Assembly: GCA_025617745.1 (NCBI GenBank)
Contig: CM046869.1
Location: forward strand, 16,325,168 to 16,389,167
DNA length: 64,000 nt
Direction: 5' to 3'
From: Heliocidaris erythrogramma
Taxonomy: Eukaryota > Echinodermata > Echinoidea > Camarodonta > Echinometridae
This document shows, piece after piece, positions 36,212-49,050 of the stretch. How positions within the stretch are numbered: position 1 is the stretch's first letter; each line of letters opens with the position of its first letter. Below the pieces are notes generated by a model. That model did not search any database. It worked only from the letters and a program-made list of their open reading frames with translations, and was not told where the DNA came from. Position numbers and translations under genes: made by a program.

Positions 36212-36290
36212 ATGATAATAATAATAATATTAATACTATTCCGTTCTTGAAAAGCGCATATCACATAATGATATAACGTCTCTATGTGCT
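36212..36290 (-). repeat. SINE tail-like fragment
   Basis: An AAT-repeat next to a block reading CGCTTTTCAAGAACGG on the minus strand, the usual form of a SINE tail in this genome type. No tRNA head is attached. Confidence 0.35.
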
Positions 36291-36295
36291 TCCTA

Positions 36296-37120
36296 GTGCT
36301 GGGACTAAAAACCGGGTACCCGAGTCCCGCCCGAGAGCTTCGAGTCCCGGGTCAAAATATTAGATACCCGTTTCCTGAAAATAAGTATTTAATGATTTCT
36401 TATATTTGTAGATGACAAGGCGGTAGATGAACGTCGACCACCCATTCAATATTTCCATGTAAAAATCCATGTAGCGCGCCACTGTAGTGATGCGCTTTCG
36501 ATCCGTTCAACTATAACCTTACACATTCGTACACACAGAGAGCAAAGCTCACAGCCATAATTCAGAGATTGCTCACTGGTTATCGAACCCATGACATAAT
36601 TTGAAATTTGAGTGCCCTTCCCCCTTCCAGGCAGTAAACGATACGTCATAGTCGAGAGTGATTAACGGGCGTAAAGTTTACAAACTCATGCATATTCAAC
36701 AGTCGCTCCATACTCGTACGTAGCATCTCATAACTCATACATTAACAGATGTTTTTATCATCAACGAGCACGATCTGACACTGTCACAATTTCCTGAAAA
36801 ACTTTAGCAAAGAAGTAACATATTATTGAAATCAGATTAAGAGTACATGAGCGATATATCCACAATGATATCCTTCGTTATTCGTACGAAAGTGAAAGGC
36901 AAGGCAGTGGAAAGAAAAGAATGTCTAGAGTGCGGGCGATCAACATTTCCATTCATAAAATTGGGCTTGTGACCTCATTTGTTAATCACAAGTCATGACA
37001 CGCGCAAAAATATGCCAGCAAGCCCATGAAGGTTTGTGCCTTTTTTTTTGTTCCTTTCACAAAGCGGCGGAAGCGGCGGTATCGGGCGAAAGGCGCTTGA
37101 ATTTCAAAAGGGAACCGCAT
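36296..37120. other. Unassigned stretch with CCCG-rich motif
   Basis: About 36305-36370 is rich in ACCCGAGTCCCG-type repeats. A related CCCG-rich stretch in loosely similar form lies at 41582-41625. They might be two ends of an old element, but ends and duplication could not be defined. Confidence 0.25.
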
Positions 37121-37124
37121 GTGT

Positions 37125-38515
37125 GTTAAAGGATGAAGTTACGGCCGGGCAGAGAGAAAATGTTGGCTTGATGATATTTTTTGATTTGATGAAGATGATA
37201 TTGATGATGATGATGATAATTGTTTTGACGATGTGATTATCAAGATAATGATGATATAAAGATTATATGAGTTAATGACGATATGATGATCATGTCATTC
37301 ATGTGTGTTAAAGGATAAAGTTACGGTCGGGCAGGGAAGAAAATTTGGGTTGATGATATTTTTTGATGAATGATGAGTTTGATGAAGATGATATTGATGA
37401 TGATGATAATTGTTTTGACGATGTGATTATCAAGATAATGATGATAAGATGATGATGATGATTATGATGCTATGATGATGTCATGATGATATAATTATGA
37501 TGATCATGAGGAATTGATATGATTATATGACTTAATGACCATAATGATTATAATCATGTGCGTTAATGGATGAGTTACGGTCAGACAGGGAAGAAAATGT
37601 TGGCTTGATGATATTTTTTGATGAATGAAGAGTTTGATGAAGATGATATTGATGACGATAATTGTCTTGACGACATGATTATCAAGATAAGGATGATATA
37701 ATGATTATATGAGTTAATGACGATATGATGATGACCATGTCATTCGTGTGTGTTAAAGGATAAAGTTATGGTCGGACAGGGAAGAAAATTTTGGCTTGAT
37801 GAAATTTTTTGATGAATGATGAGTTTGATGAAGATGATATTGATGATGATGATAATTGTTTTGACGATGTGATTATCAAGATAATGATGATAAGATGATG
37901 ATGATGATGATTATGATGCTATGATGATGTCATGATGATATAATTATGATGATCATGAGGAATTGATATGATTATATGACTTAATGACCATAATGATTTA
38001 ATAATGAGCGTTAATGAATGAGTTACGGTCGGACAGGGAAGCACTAGCGTCCTTTGGCAAGACGTTAATCTACATTTGCCACTCTCCACCCAGGTGTTAA
38101 ATGGGTACCCGGTAGGATGGCGAATGGTAATGTCCTTTGCTTAGCATGTGTGCGGGAGTGCCAGAATCCAATGACCGGGGTAATAATATACAGCGCCTCG
38201 GAATAGTTTACTAGATTGATGGCGCTTGACAAATGCTTGTTTATTATTATTATTATTATTTTTTGATGAATGATGAGTTTGATGAAGATGATATTGATGA
38301 TGATGATAACTGTTTTGACGATATGATTATCAAGATAATGATGATAAGATGATGACCGTAATGATGATGATCATGTGCGTTAAAGGATGAAGTTACGGTC
38401 GGACAGGGAAGAAAAAGTTGGCTTGATGATATTTTGTCATGAATGATGAGTTTGATGAAAGATGATATTGGTGGTGATGACTGTTTTGACGATATGGTTA
38501 TAAAGATAACTAGAA
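37125..38515. repeat. Higher-order GATGAT-rich satellite array
   Basis: About five units share GTTAAAGGATRAAGTTACGG, GGGAAGAAAA, TGATGATATTTTTTGATGAA and GACGATGTGATTATCAAGAT, each followed by GATGAT-rich filler. The units are long (roughly 150-450 bp, because the filler length varies). The array is interrupted by a SINE-body fragment. Related ATGATG filler recurs at 40885-41060 and 45300-45420. Confidence 0.8.
38041..38263 (+). repeat. SINE fragment inserted in satellite
   Basis: It matches the body of the SINE at 34350-34520 (GTCCTTTGGCAAGACGTTAA, CCGGGGTAATAATATACAG) and ends in an ATT-repeat. It lacks most of the tRNA head. Satellite units continue on both sides, so the SINE entered an existing array. 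Confidence 0.65.
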
Positions 38516-38537
38516 ATATCACTGAAGATGATGATTA

Positions 38538-39173
38538 ATACCCCCGCCCCGTGACAACAGCCTTTCTTGACTTTTGGTCGAAAACTGAGGAAGTAGTTCG
38601 ATCCGCAAGATTTTTCCCTGATTTACTGCCATAGATATGCTGTTTCCACGGCAAAGCAGATTCCGACACATCAAAAAAATATGTTGTACACATCTTCCCA
38701 GTAAAACCAATGTGTGTACCAAATTTCATGACTTTCGGTCAAAAACTGAGGAAGTAGTTCAATCCGCAAGGTGTTTCCTTGATTTTCTGCCATAAATATG
38801 CCGTTACCATGGCAACGCAGATTCCGACTCATCCGAAGAAATATGTCTTGCACATCTTCCCACCAAGACCAATGTGTGTACCAAATTTCATGAACTTTCG
38901 GTCAAAAACTGAGGAAGTAGTTCGATCTGCAAGGTGTTTCCTTGATTTTCTGCCATAAATATGCCGTTACCATGGCCATGCAGATTCCGACTCATCCGAA
39001 TATGTCTTGCACATCTTCCCACGAAGACCAATGTGTGTACCAAATTTCATGAGCTTTGGTCGAAAACTGAGAAAGTAGTTTGATCCGCAAGATTTGCAAC
39101 GGACCGGCCAACCGACCGCCCAACCGTTGACTGATTCCTATATACCCACTTCAAACTTTGTTTGGCGGGGGTA
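38538..39173. mobile_element. TIR element with internal tandem units (ATACCCCCGCC ends)
   Basis: The left end is ATACCCCCGCC and the right end is its reverse complement GGCGGGGGTAT. Inside are about three units of roughly 165 bp (landmarks GGTCRAAAACTGAGGAAGTAG and CCAATGTGTGTACCAAATTT), followed by a CCAACCGACCGCCCAACCG-type subterminal block. No transposase frame. The design matches the element at 19694-21480, although the sequences differ. Confidence 0.65.
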
Positions 39174-39805
39174 TCTATCTATCTATCTATCTATCTATAA
39201 TATATTACGCTAAGGATTTGGGGGCCTTTTTTTGGTTCGAATGGGCTCCTCCCCTGGCCCTTTCGGTCCCCGCCTTTTGGTACCCATGGGTGGGGAATGG
39301 TTCTTAGAGTGGTGGGAGGCACTTCTTACGGGCTGACGTGCCGTCCATATTTCATAAATTCATTTTTAGGGAGTAAGCCTAATAATTCTGCCAACCCATG
39401 AAGCGGGTTTGTAGCTTCATGCTCAGCCCAACCCATACACTTTACCTGTGAAGGGGAGGTATGACAAATTAGAACAGCGTGGCCATATCCGCATACATGG
39501 ATGACTTCAATGTACAGTACAGTATTATACACACGTGTTAGATCGTTCGCATGTGTACAGGTCATACAGGTACATTACGCATAGAGTTACATGTACATCA
39601 TTTGAAGCTTCATGGTCACACACACAGTTTAGTGTGTATGTAACTCTATGGTTTCACAACGTTCGCTACCGGTGTGGTATAGTCTGCAAGCACAGACCCT
39701 AATTTGACACTTTATCAGAAAATCTGATAAGAAAATTCCTTCGAAAATATTTCCACTATGATATGAATACATATAATGATATTAATCCCTTCTCCCCTCG
39801 CGCTA
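39174..39805. other. Simple repeat and unassigned sequence
   Basis: An ATCT microsatellite at about 39174-39198 is followed by sequence without a recognised element. Around 39615-39655 the blocks GTGTATGTAACTCTATG and, upstream, CATAGAGTTACATGTACA are near inverted, a possible small hairpin. Confidence 0.35.
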
Positions 39806-39807
39806 GG

Positions 39808-40468
39808 GGTGATGGGATGACAATGGAATGGGGGGGGGGGGGGAGGGGGAGGGGGGGGGGGGGGGTAGTAGGGGAAAGTCAATCCGTCGGTCCTCCCAAG
39901 ACCCATCCCCCTGAAAATAAAATGACACATTCATTTTTTCTCATTTTTGCATCCTTTACCGGGGACGTACCGCTAATTATTTTCATCAAGATGAAAATGC
40001 ATTTTCTTCAGAACCCATGCAAGCTTTGGATAAATAATACATACTCACATGATCAGGGGCGGATCCAGAATTTAGTATAAGAATGGGATGACAATGGAAT
40101 GGGGGGGGAGTAGGGGAAAGTCAATCCGTCGGTCCTCCCAAGACCCACAATAGGGGGCCATAATCCCCCTGAAAATAAAATGACAAATTCATTTTTTCTC
40201 ATTTTTGCATCCTTTACAGGGGACGTACCGCTAATTATGGATGTTATGTTTTCATGGCCTTAATTTCTCTGAGTATTAAACCACAGAAACATGGCAAGAT
40301 CAAATCGCTCCCTCTAGGTCTATGCATGGATATTCTACTCGAACATTATTATATCCATATCATTAATTTTCATCAAGATGAAAATGCATTTTCTTCAGAA
40401 CCCATGCAAGCTTTGGATAAATAATACATACTCACATGATCAGGGGCGGATCCAGAATTTAGTATAAG
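39808..40468. repeat. Direct duplication of about 270 bp
   Basis: About 39808-40081 and 40084-40468 are direct copies (landmarks TGGGATGACAATGGAATGG, GTCAATCCGTCGGTCCTCCC, AGGGGCGGATCCAGAATTTA). The second has about 110 extra bases between two TTAAT-like sites (about 40239-40362). Poly-G tracts (up to about 16 G) occur in the first copy. Confidence 0.75.
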
Positions 40469-41807
40469 GCGGGGAACACAAGTGCAGGTTTGTCAACTTT
40501 TGGAAAAGGCAGACCTGGGGGGGGGGGGGTGGGTGGCGAGAATTTTTTTTCGTCAGACCTACAAAATTCGCTCAGGAGGGGGTGGTTATGGGGGCCCCTC
40601 CATAATTCTCTGACAAGCAAAAAAAAAAGAAGGTTTCATTCTAAAAGGGGGCGGGGGCACAATCGACAAAAGGGCGGATCGTCTATGGTCAAAATGCATA
40701 CTTTCCTTCCAAAAGGGGGGTCGGGAGGGCACTGGCCGGAAGTACCCCCCCCCCCCCCCCGGATCAAAATAACTACCCAACTTTTTTATTTATTCACTTG
40801 ATTATTGTAACATATATACGGTACGGTGATTAATCATAAACACAGCTAGCGCCCGTGGATGTCCACAGGCTGCTTCTGCTAGTAATGATATGATGATGAT
40901 GATGTTGATGATTATGATCATAATAATCATGATGATATGAAAATGATGCTATGATGATGTTGATGATGTGATGATATAATTTTGATGATCATGATACATT
41001 GATATGATTATATGAGTTAATGACGATATGATATGCTGATGGTATGATGATGTGATAGTTCATTTTCATCTCATCACGATACATTAATAGTTATTGAAAG
41101 ATGAATTTTGAAAATAGGAATTATAATATCTACTATCGTCTAAATGCTAGTACGCTACGCATTTTGAAACGCAATTCAGGCAGAGGGGTTAAAGAAACTT
41201 TTCTTTAAAATAAAACTAGTGACATTTATGAGAGAGAGAGTCTCAGAGAGAATGAATAATTACCCTCTTCCCCCCCCCAAAAAAGACCCGTTTTCAGCTC
41301 CCATTTTCTAAATTCTAAATGATCTAATGAGCGTGTCTGTGTGTGTGTACTGGCGATGTGTAACAGTAGACTGTGCTACATGTAAGTGTGTGTGTGTGAC
41401 TTTCGATAATTGGCGCGTGGATCATAAGAAACTGTCAGTGACCGTACGTGGGGACAATTTCTTCCGCCGTTTTTTTTTTCCTTGAATGGTTTATTTCAGG
41501 TGCTAAACACGAAGGAGTTTTCCCAGTGTTAATAGCTTCTTAGGGGTAAATATTAGCTTGTAATTTGTGTTATATGATTTTCGGGTAACCAGGAACCCGC
41601 CCGAAAAATAGTCGGGTTCCCAAATTGAAACAAGCAAAAGATACGACTGCATCTTCAATATGCCTCCGCTTGTATTCAGATACATTCCTGATCACCTACA
41701 AGCATAATATAGTTGATGCGCATTCATCAAATGGTTATTGCAAAATTGTGATTTAAAACACTAAAATCCTATATTACTAATTGCCCTCTGACTATAAAGC
41801 AATATAA
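40469..41807. other. Intron/intergenic, homopolymer and dinucleotide tracts
   Basis: It contains poly-G and poly-C runs (40518-40528, 40745-40760), GATGAT filler (40885-41060), an AG tract (41230-41250) and TG tracts (41340, 41385). No gene is supported. Confidence 0.4.
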
Positions 41808-42171
41808 TCAGTTGTTTTTGAGATATCGTGGAAATGTAGCCAAAAACTGTATTAACATCATGTAAATTGGCTGCTGAGACCTGCAACCTGTGACCTTTGA
41901 CCTACTTACCCCCAAAATCTAATCAGTTCATCTTCGTATGGGGATACATACTAGTACCAACTTTGAAGTTCTTACCTCAAACAGTTTTTCAGAAAAAACG
42001 GTGCTAAAATCCAAGAATTTCATGTAATTTCAATTATGTAAATTGACCTCTGTCACCTTCTTATCCCATAATCTAATCAGTTCATCTCCATATGGGGATA
42101 CATACTACTACCAAGTTTGAAGTTCTTACCTCAAACAGTTCTTGAGATATCGCAGTAACGAGGCTGAAAAC
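41808..42171. repeat. Tandem units of about 165-175 bp, cut by DIRS copy C
   Basis: At least two units with landmarks ATCTAATCAGTTCATCT, TATGGGGATACATACTA and TTGAAGTTCTTACCTCAAACAG. It has the same style as the internal arrays of the elements at 19694 and 38538. Its right part should continue beyond copy C, outside the window. Confidence 0.65.
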
Positions 42172-44562
42172 CAGTAAAATCAGAACTGATTTCATTATTT
42201 GCTAGATAAATCTATGTACCTACCTATTTTGCTAGTCTTCCGACTATGCAAGCCATTCAAGTAATTAAAGTCACGACAGTGCATATACCCCCCTAGGATC
42301 ACGCCTTCCTCTGTGCACGTACGCATGACGCGCCCACACAATCCTCCTCTTCCCGAGCAGCCTCAGACAAACTTTGACATGTTGCTAGGCAAGGAGTGGG
42401 GTAGGAGGGTGGGACATAGGTAGGTACATAGATTTATCTAGCAAATAATAAAATCAGTTCTGATTTTACTGATTTACTACAATAAATCAATGTACCTACC
42501 TATTTTGCTAGACCAGCACAGATTCAAATGGGGGGCATGTCCAAAGAGGAAGGTCAACAGGAACCCAAGGATGACGTTGCAGCTTGCAACGTCTAGTTAG
42601 AAAAAGACTTTTCAACTGTCAGAACATCTTTTAAATAAAAAGATGTGAAGGACGTGGAGGAGCGCCAGTAGGTTGCCCTCATAATGTCCACTAGGGGCAC
42701 CCCTTGGAAAAGAGCCCAAGAGGCACTGATGCCCCTGGTATCGTGAGCACGGGGCTTCCCATCACTCATTAGGGCCTCCGGCCCAGCTGCCTGGATCGCT
42801 TCGACTATCCATCTAGAAATGGATTCTCTGGAAGCGGGGGAAAAGGGCTCTTGAGTGATGACAAAAAGCTGATCACTCTTACAAAGAGTCTTAGTCCGAT
42901 CTAAATACCATTTCAAGGCCCTCATCGGACACCAGACCTTATCCTCCTGCACCGAGGAATGGTCCGACAGCGGTCTAAGAAAAATCTCAACTGGTCCAGA
43001 GGAAGCAGTCTGATTTTTGGCAATAAAGGAGGGCTTGGGTATAAGTCGCACACCATGGTTCTCCCAACGGATGTGACCCGGTGTGATACACAGAGCATGA
43101 AGAGTACTCCTCCTCTGTGCAGAAGCAATAGCAACTAAAAACAGCATCTTGACCGTTAAATGGTGAAGGGACGCTTTACCCAACGGTTCAAAAGGTGGCT
43201 TCGCATGCACGTCAAGGAACTTGGGTAGACTCCAAGAAGGAGTCAGTTGATGGACGCTGCAAGAAGAAGGAGCGAGTCAACCTAGCCAAAAGAGGGGAGT
43301 TGGAGACTCCCGAACCATCAGCAAAACCAACGTGGACGGCGTCAATAGCCGAACGATAGCCACGTATGGTTGAAATCTATCTACCCTTATTGAAAAGGGA
43401 GATCAAAAAATCGTCAATAACACCAACAGGGGCTTCACCCTGATTCTCGCACCAAGAAAAGAAGGCCCCTTGACGAGAGTTGTAGAGATCTCTAGTGGAG
43501 TCTCTACGGCTTCTCATTACAAACTGGGAGGCCCTCTCGGAGAGCCCAGAGTTTCTGGCGTTTTCCCCAACAACGGCCAGGCAGTCAAGTGGAGGACCGC
43601 TGGGCGTTGATGAACAATCCCAGAGAGGGGTTGAATTATCAAATCCTCCCTGAGAGGAAGGGGAAATGGCTGGCCGGCCAGGAGACTCAGCAGGTCTGGA
43701 AATCAATATCTCGCTGGCCAATGTGGGGCTATCAACAAGAGCCACGCCCCGTCCTCTTTGACCTTCCTCAAGACCTGAGGGATCAGAGGAATGGGGGGAA
43801 AAGCATACCCCTGGATAGCTCCCCAATGGAGGGAAAAGGCATCCATCGCCCACGCCTCCTGATCCCGAACCCGCGAGCAATACCTCGGGAGTCGGTGATT
43901 GAGGGTGGAGGCGAACAGATCGATCTCCAGAGGACCCCACACCTCTTGGAGAAGAGCAAACACCTCCTGATGAAGAGTCCACTCTGACGGGAGGCATTTG
44001 CCCCGAGACAGAAAATCCGCGATCAGATTGTCCTGACCGGGAATGTAGGAGGCTACGGAATAATGTTCATAGACTGGCACCACCTCCACAACTGGGCAGC
44101 TAAGGTGTTCAGAGAGGAAGACCGAGTGCCGCCTTGGCGATTGATGTAGGCAGCTACTGTGACATTGTCCGTAAAGAACGAGTACAGTGCGACCAACAAG
44201 ACCGGGCCTGAAATGATGAAGAGACAGGCTGACCGCCATCATTTCCAAAACATTGTTATGGGGCATAACTCTCAAGTGAGACCAGTCCCCTGAAATCATC
44301 TCGCCCCGGCAATGACTGCCCCAACCGAGAAGGGAGGCGTCTGTCGCCAGAGAAACTGACGGAAGAGGGGTACAGAGAGGCTTGCTTTGGGCAAGAAACG
44401 AACTGTTCGACCAGGGGGCGAGAAGGAGCTTGATATCTCTTGGGAGTGGAATCCACCCCAAAGGAGAATCTTTGCCCGGTCTGAAAAATTTGAGGAGGTG
44501 CCTCTGAAAGGACCTCATCAACAGCCTGCAGTCTGCTAAGACGTCGACTAGACTGGCCAGAT

Positions 44563-44905
44563 GGTTACAGCCCTATAGCTAGAAAGTCCGATAGTTAGCG
44601 GGTCCGATAGACCGACACCCAATAGATAGAAGGTTCGATAGACCGAATGTACGAGAGGGTCCAATAGACAGACGGTTCTATAGACCGAATCGGCGGAGGG
44701 TCCGATAGTCCGAAGGTTCTATAGATCGAATGTCCGACGGGGTCCGATAGTCAGAAGGTTCGATAGATAGAAGGTTCGATAGTCCGAATGTACGAGAGGG
44801 TCCAATAGACAGAAGGTTCTATAGACCGATTCGGCAAAAGGGTCCGATAGTCCGAAGGTACAGTAGGGGTCCGATAGTTAGAAGGTCCAATAGACCGACA
44901 ATAAT
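44563..44905 (+). repeat. Left TIR of the MULE
   Basis: Degenerate tandem units of about 15-16 bp (half units GGTCCGATAG, TCCGAA, GGTTCTATAG, ACCGAA). It matches 63385-63696 in reverse complement, with one larger length difference in the middle of the array. Confidence 0.9.
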
Positions 44906-45145
44906 GTAAAAAAGGTAAAATAAGTGGATACAATAAGTTTTTAATAGTTTTATCTCATAAAAGGAAAAGGGTAATGCCTTATCTTCTTCTATGTGTATTG
45001 TAATAAACCGATGCACTAGGTCTGTAGGCCCGGGGTCCACCCTCCCCCCCCCAAAAAAAAAATAAATAAATAAATAAATAAAAAATAAAAAATAAAAAAT
45101 AAAAAATAAAAAATAAACTAGACTTGAATTCGTCACGAAGACGAA

Positions 45146-46995
45146 TTAGGTGGTCTGTCCTTAAATTGGCACAATCATGATTGTAATCAGGATGATCATA
45201 TTAATGGGGAAATACTAAACAGAAGACAGGATGTCAAGAATGCCATGAATGGAGATGCTTCCTGAGGACAGGAATGTAGCAAAATGTGTATCGGTCATTG
45301 TAAAATGATTATGGTGATGATAACGGTGATTATGATTATAATGACATAATGATGATGGCGATGATATAATAGTAGCGATGATGATCATGATGGTGATGAT
45401 AATAATGATGATGATACAGGATACTTGGGAGATTAACACCATAGCTCTAATACAGGACAGGAAATCACAATTTGCCATAGGGTTGTACATAAACTACTGC
45501 ACACTACTTTCTAATAGACATAATACGGAAAATAAGGCAGTTTATTACATGATTAGTGATTTTTTATGTTACAATAGTCGAAGAGGATGGTAAAATGACA
45601 GGCAAAAAGAAGCAAAAAAAAAAAAAAAAAAAAAATCGGCCCCGGGATCGAACCAGGTACCTTGACCATGGTAGTCATGTGCTTTACCGATAGACCAAAA
45701 TAATTCCCATAGAGATAACACGTAAACGAAAAACGGGATTCTCAAATCCCATTTTGTACTGAAAAATTGGGCATGATCCCGACATCTGATTAAAAATTGG
45801 AGGGCTTACTAATAAAAGCTTATAGTCTCAGCTACAACATATTAAAATCTGGAAGGAAATAGACCAATAATAACTGAGATACTGCTCAGAGAACGATGTC
45901 ATGTAGATTCGTGATTCGAAAAAAAATCATCTTCCATAGACATAACACGCAAATAGGGAAAAATCTGACATGTCGTCTTTAATTGAAGATTTCAGTGTGA
46001 TAACGTCATCAAAATGAAAAATGATGGTAACTGATCTGGTAGAGAATTGTCTCAGCTATAACATATCAAAATTTGGAAGAAAATCGATCACCTATTACTG
46101 AAATATTAGCAAATAAATACAAAAATGATGACGTCATTTTTTCAAAATCATTTTTTTGAGTTCATATGCAAATATGATGACGTTAGAACATGAGATCGGC
46201 AAAAATTCTACATGATTTCAAATCTACAACTCACAGGCTTTCAGAATATGTAAAGAAATTGGGGGGTTTCCGTATATTCTGAGGAGCTATGGCGAATTCT
46301 AGATGGGCATGTTTTTACCACTTTTTACATTAGAATGCCCATTGACGTGCGCACGAATTTGAAAGTTTGACGCGCGCGTACGACATTATGGAAGGTCGAG
46401 ATTGACTGTAAATAGTTGGAAATTGTCAAGAATAGTGTCAGGAAGACAAAATATGCGAAAAAATGGCGTTTTTACGTTCTCTACGCGCTGTGTGCGCGCA
46501 TAACGCGCGCACGGACGCGCACGGACAGAAAAAATTAAAATGCTTAAAATGTCCTGAACAATACTCTAATTTGATTAAAAAGAGATTTTGAGCATTTTTA
46601 AATTTTGACGCGCGCGTACGTGCGCGTCATGATGTGCGCGCAAATTTTGATGACATTTTATGTTGTCCCTTGACCTGAAGTTAATGTATGTCAAATATGG
46701 TTCATTTTTGATGACTCGTTATGAAGATATGATTGATAATGTGATATCACAAAATGGCGCCTGGATGACGTCACGATGACCTGATGACCTTGAAATAGAT
46801 ACCGAGCTTGATCTGATATGTCCTCATGACTGTAGAGATTTTGATAAAATTTGACTCAGCCGATATTGAGGAATCATGGCAACAAGAAAGTGGTGGAAAA
46901 ATAAAAATAAATAATAAATAAATAAATAAATAAATAAATAAAGAAAATTCTGACGAAATTAAGAGGTGGTCTGTCGACTACGACAGACCACCTAA
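45146..46995. mobile_element. TIR element inside the MULE (TTAGGTGGTCTGTC ends)
   Basis: The left end TTAGGTGGTCTGTC at 45146 is matched by its reverse complement at 46982-46995. The right end is itself a palindrome (46964-46993, AGGTGGTCTGTCG and inverse). The interior has loosely repeated units (AGCTATAACATAT, AAATCTGGAAGGAAAT/AAATTTGGAAGAAAAT) and AATA microsatellites at 45060-45115 (just outside) and 46905-46942. No transposase frame was found. Confidence 0.5.
45641..45706 (-). repeat. tRNA-like remnant (SINE head or tRNA pseudogene)
   Basis: On the minus strand: A-box-like TCTATCGGTAAAGCAC, then TGACTACCATGGTCA, then B box GGTTCGATCCC and GGGGCCGA, followed by a T run. The 5' acceptor strand does not pair with the 3' strand and the anticodon loop lacks the usual U33, so it is not a working tRNA gene. 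Confidence 0.55.
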
Positions 46996-49050
46996 TAAAA
47001 TTTTTAAAAATGGGGAACTTATTTTAAAGTTTTCTTTTATACACTTTCAACATGTTAAAAGTATTTTTATCAGAGCATCATCATCATCACCGTGGGGCGG
47101 GGGTGGTCCACCCATGCAGCTCAGCCCCCCCCCCCCCGGTTAATTTTGCCACTAAACAAATGTATTGGCAATGGGGAACGCTGACCATTTTTTTTTCTAA
47201 TTATATGGTGCACACTAAAGCCCCCGAGGCCCATAATGCCCGAAGCATTTTTTTCTAGTGGAGCAAGTTGAGGAAAGGGCGTCCCCTTTTAATTTAACGC
47301 AGGTGTCGGGATATTTTGGCTATGCCACAGCCGGGGGGGGGGGTGAATCCCCCCCCCCCCCCGGTATCTCGACCGTCGACCGCGCCATCGCGCCGAAAAT
47401 CGGCACGCACGTCGTCCACAACGTAATCTACAAAACTGTATAGTTAACTGCTCCAAAAAAATTTCACATTAATTATGCAAATTTATGCATGAAATCAAAA
47501 TTTTGCTCTAAATCACTAAATAAAGCTCAAAATATGCTAATATTTGGTCTAGACACTCTTTCCATTATTCTTGAAAATATGGGGGGGGGGTGGATTCAAC
47601 CCCGGCCCTTTTAGGGTTAAACAAAGAAATCTTATGGGGTGCACACTTTATAGTTGAATTTTCATTAACAGTAACAAAAGATAAGATTCTGACAACAAAA
47701 GATTCTGACCGATAAAAATGAAAGTGTTTCAATTAGGCCTTACCACCTTCTTGGGAGGGGGGCATTTCCATTTTTTTTTTTTTTTTTTTTTTTTGAGGGT
47801 TGTCAGGTGATATTTTCCTACCAGCTATGATATCAGCTTTTATACTTTTATTGAATTTTCACCGACTCCACCCATACTACTATACCTTGTGGCAAATTTT
47901 AGTCTGTGGACTCTGTCGGGTAAATTATACCATTTTTTTGGGGGGGGGGGGGTAGGGGAATTCGAGAATAGTCGCATACCTCACTGCCCGAATATTATGA
48001 TATTCGGGCTTCTTGTTGCTGCAGGACGTAAGAGGTGCTTGCTGCAAGAAACAATCTAGGCCTAGTTTCTTGATTGTATGAGCGAGCAAAGCGAGCGAAC
48101 GAGAGAAAGAGAAAAAAAGAAGAATTTTGTATCCTGAGAATAGGTTCTAGCGTACTGTTATTCCGTTCTCATGATCTGTGTAACATGTCGGCATCTTCCG
48201 TTCTCATATTGGGAAGAGACTATTGGTCACAGGCCATTATTTCTGAAAATTCATCTCTTTAGCTCCTTTAGGTCAACTTGCCGCTCGATTCTTTTCAGTT
48301 ATGTTGCATGCTAACATTCTTTGAGTAGAAAAATAGCATAACATTAGCTAGAGATTCAAGATGCAAACCAAATAACTTCCATAAGAATATGACTTATTGA
48401 TATAATTGGCATAGGTTTATATTCATAAATATGGCGATTATATTAATAACTAATATCAATAATGAAAATATAATGGGCATTGGTAAATAACCCTAATAAT
48501 GCTAGTGAGCGAAGTTTTTGAATTTTTGTTTTCTTCTCTTTCCTTTCTGATTTCTTCTTTTCTTTTTCTCTTCTTTTCCTTTCTTTTCTTTTCTTCTTTC
48601 CTTTTCAACCTCTTCCTGTTTTGCTTTTTCTTTGGTTGGAACCCCCTTTTCAGGCATGAAAAATGGGAGGGGGAGGGTATTCCCGCCCCCACATATTTTT
48701 TTACGGCGGGGGGGGGGGGGGGGGGGGGGGGCTAACGCCTCCACCCCCAGTTCTTACGTCTATGGTTGAACCAATATATTTGGCGGTCAATGAATATGAT
48801 TTACCTATTTTCAGCGTGATTTTAGATATAACTTGTGAAATTGGCATAACATAGAAATTAGCTCTTTTGATAAATCATTCGATTTATTCAGAACATAATC
48901 GATACTCCGATGAAAAAAAAACAACCACCAAAATAAAAACAAAACCATGTGCAACTGCTTTTTCTGGGGCGACATCGTGAATTTTGATATCTTCTGATAC
49001 TGGCAGAACAATTCGATAATTTTGTTCATAATTAGTAATTAGTGACATAC
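46996..49050. other. MULE left interior, no gene supported
   Basis: AT-rich sequence with poly-C, poly-G and poly-T runs (for example 47129-47138, 47330-47362, 47770-47793, 48706-48730) and a pyrimidine-rich stretch (48525-48610). Frames such as 48502-48744 are low-complexity. Presumably holds the transposase promoter near its right end, but none is recognisable. Confidence 0.4.

Noticed and set aside
37125-38515. CRISPR-like array
   Set aside because: Repeats are long and imperfect with low-complexity GATGAT filler between them, in a eukaryotic intron-rich context; it is a satellite.
36296-41640. A 5.3-kb element bounded by CCCG-rich stretches at 36305 and 41582
   Set aside because: The two stretches are only loosely alike, and no matching ends or target duplication could be defined.
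45641-45706. Functional tRNA on the minus strand
   Set aside because: Only A- and B-box-like parts match; the acceptor stem is missing and the anticodon loop is abnormal.
48456-48744. Lysine/glutamate-rich and phenylalanine/serine-rich frames
   Set aside because: They are low-complexity products of a pyrimidine-rich tract and a poly-G run.
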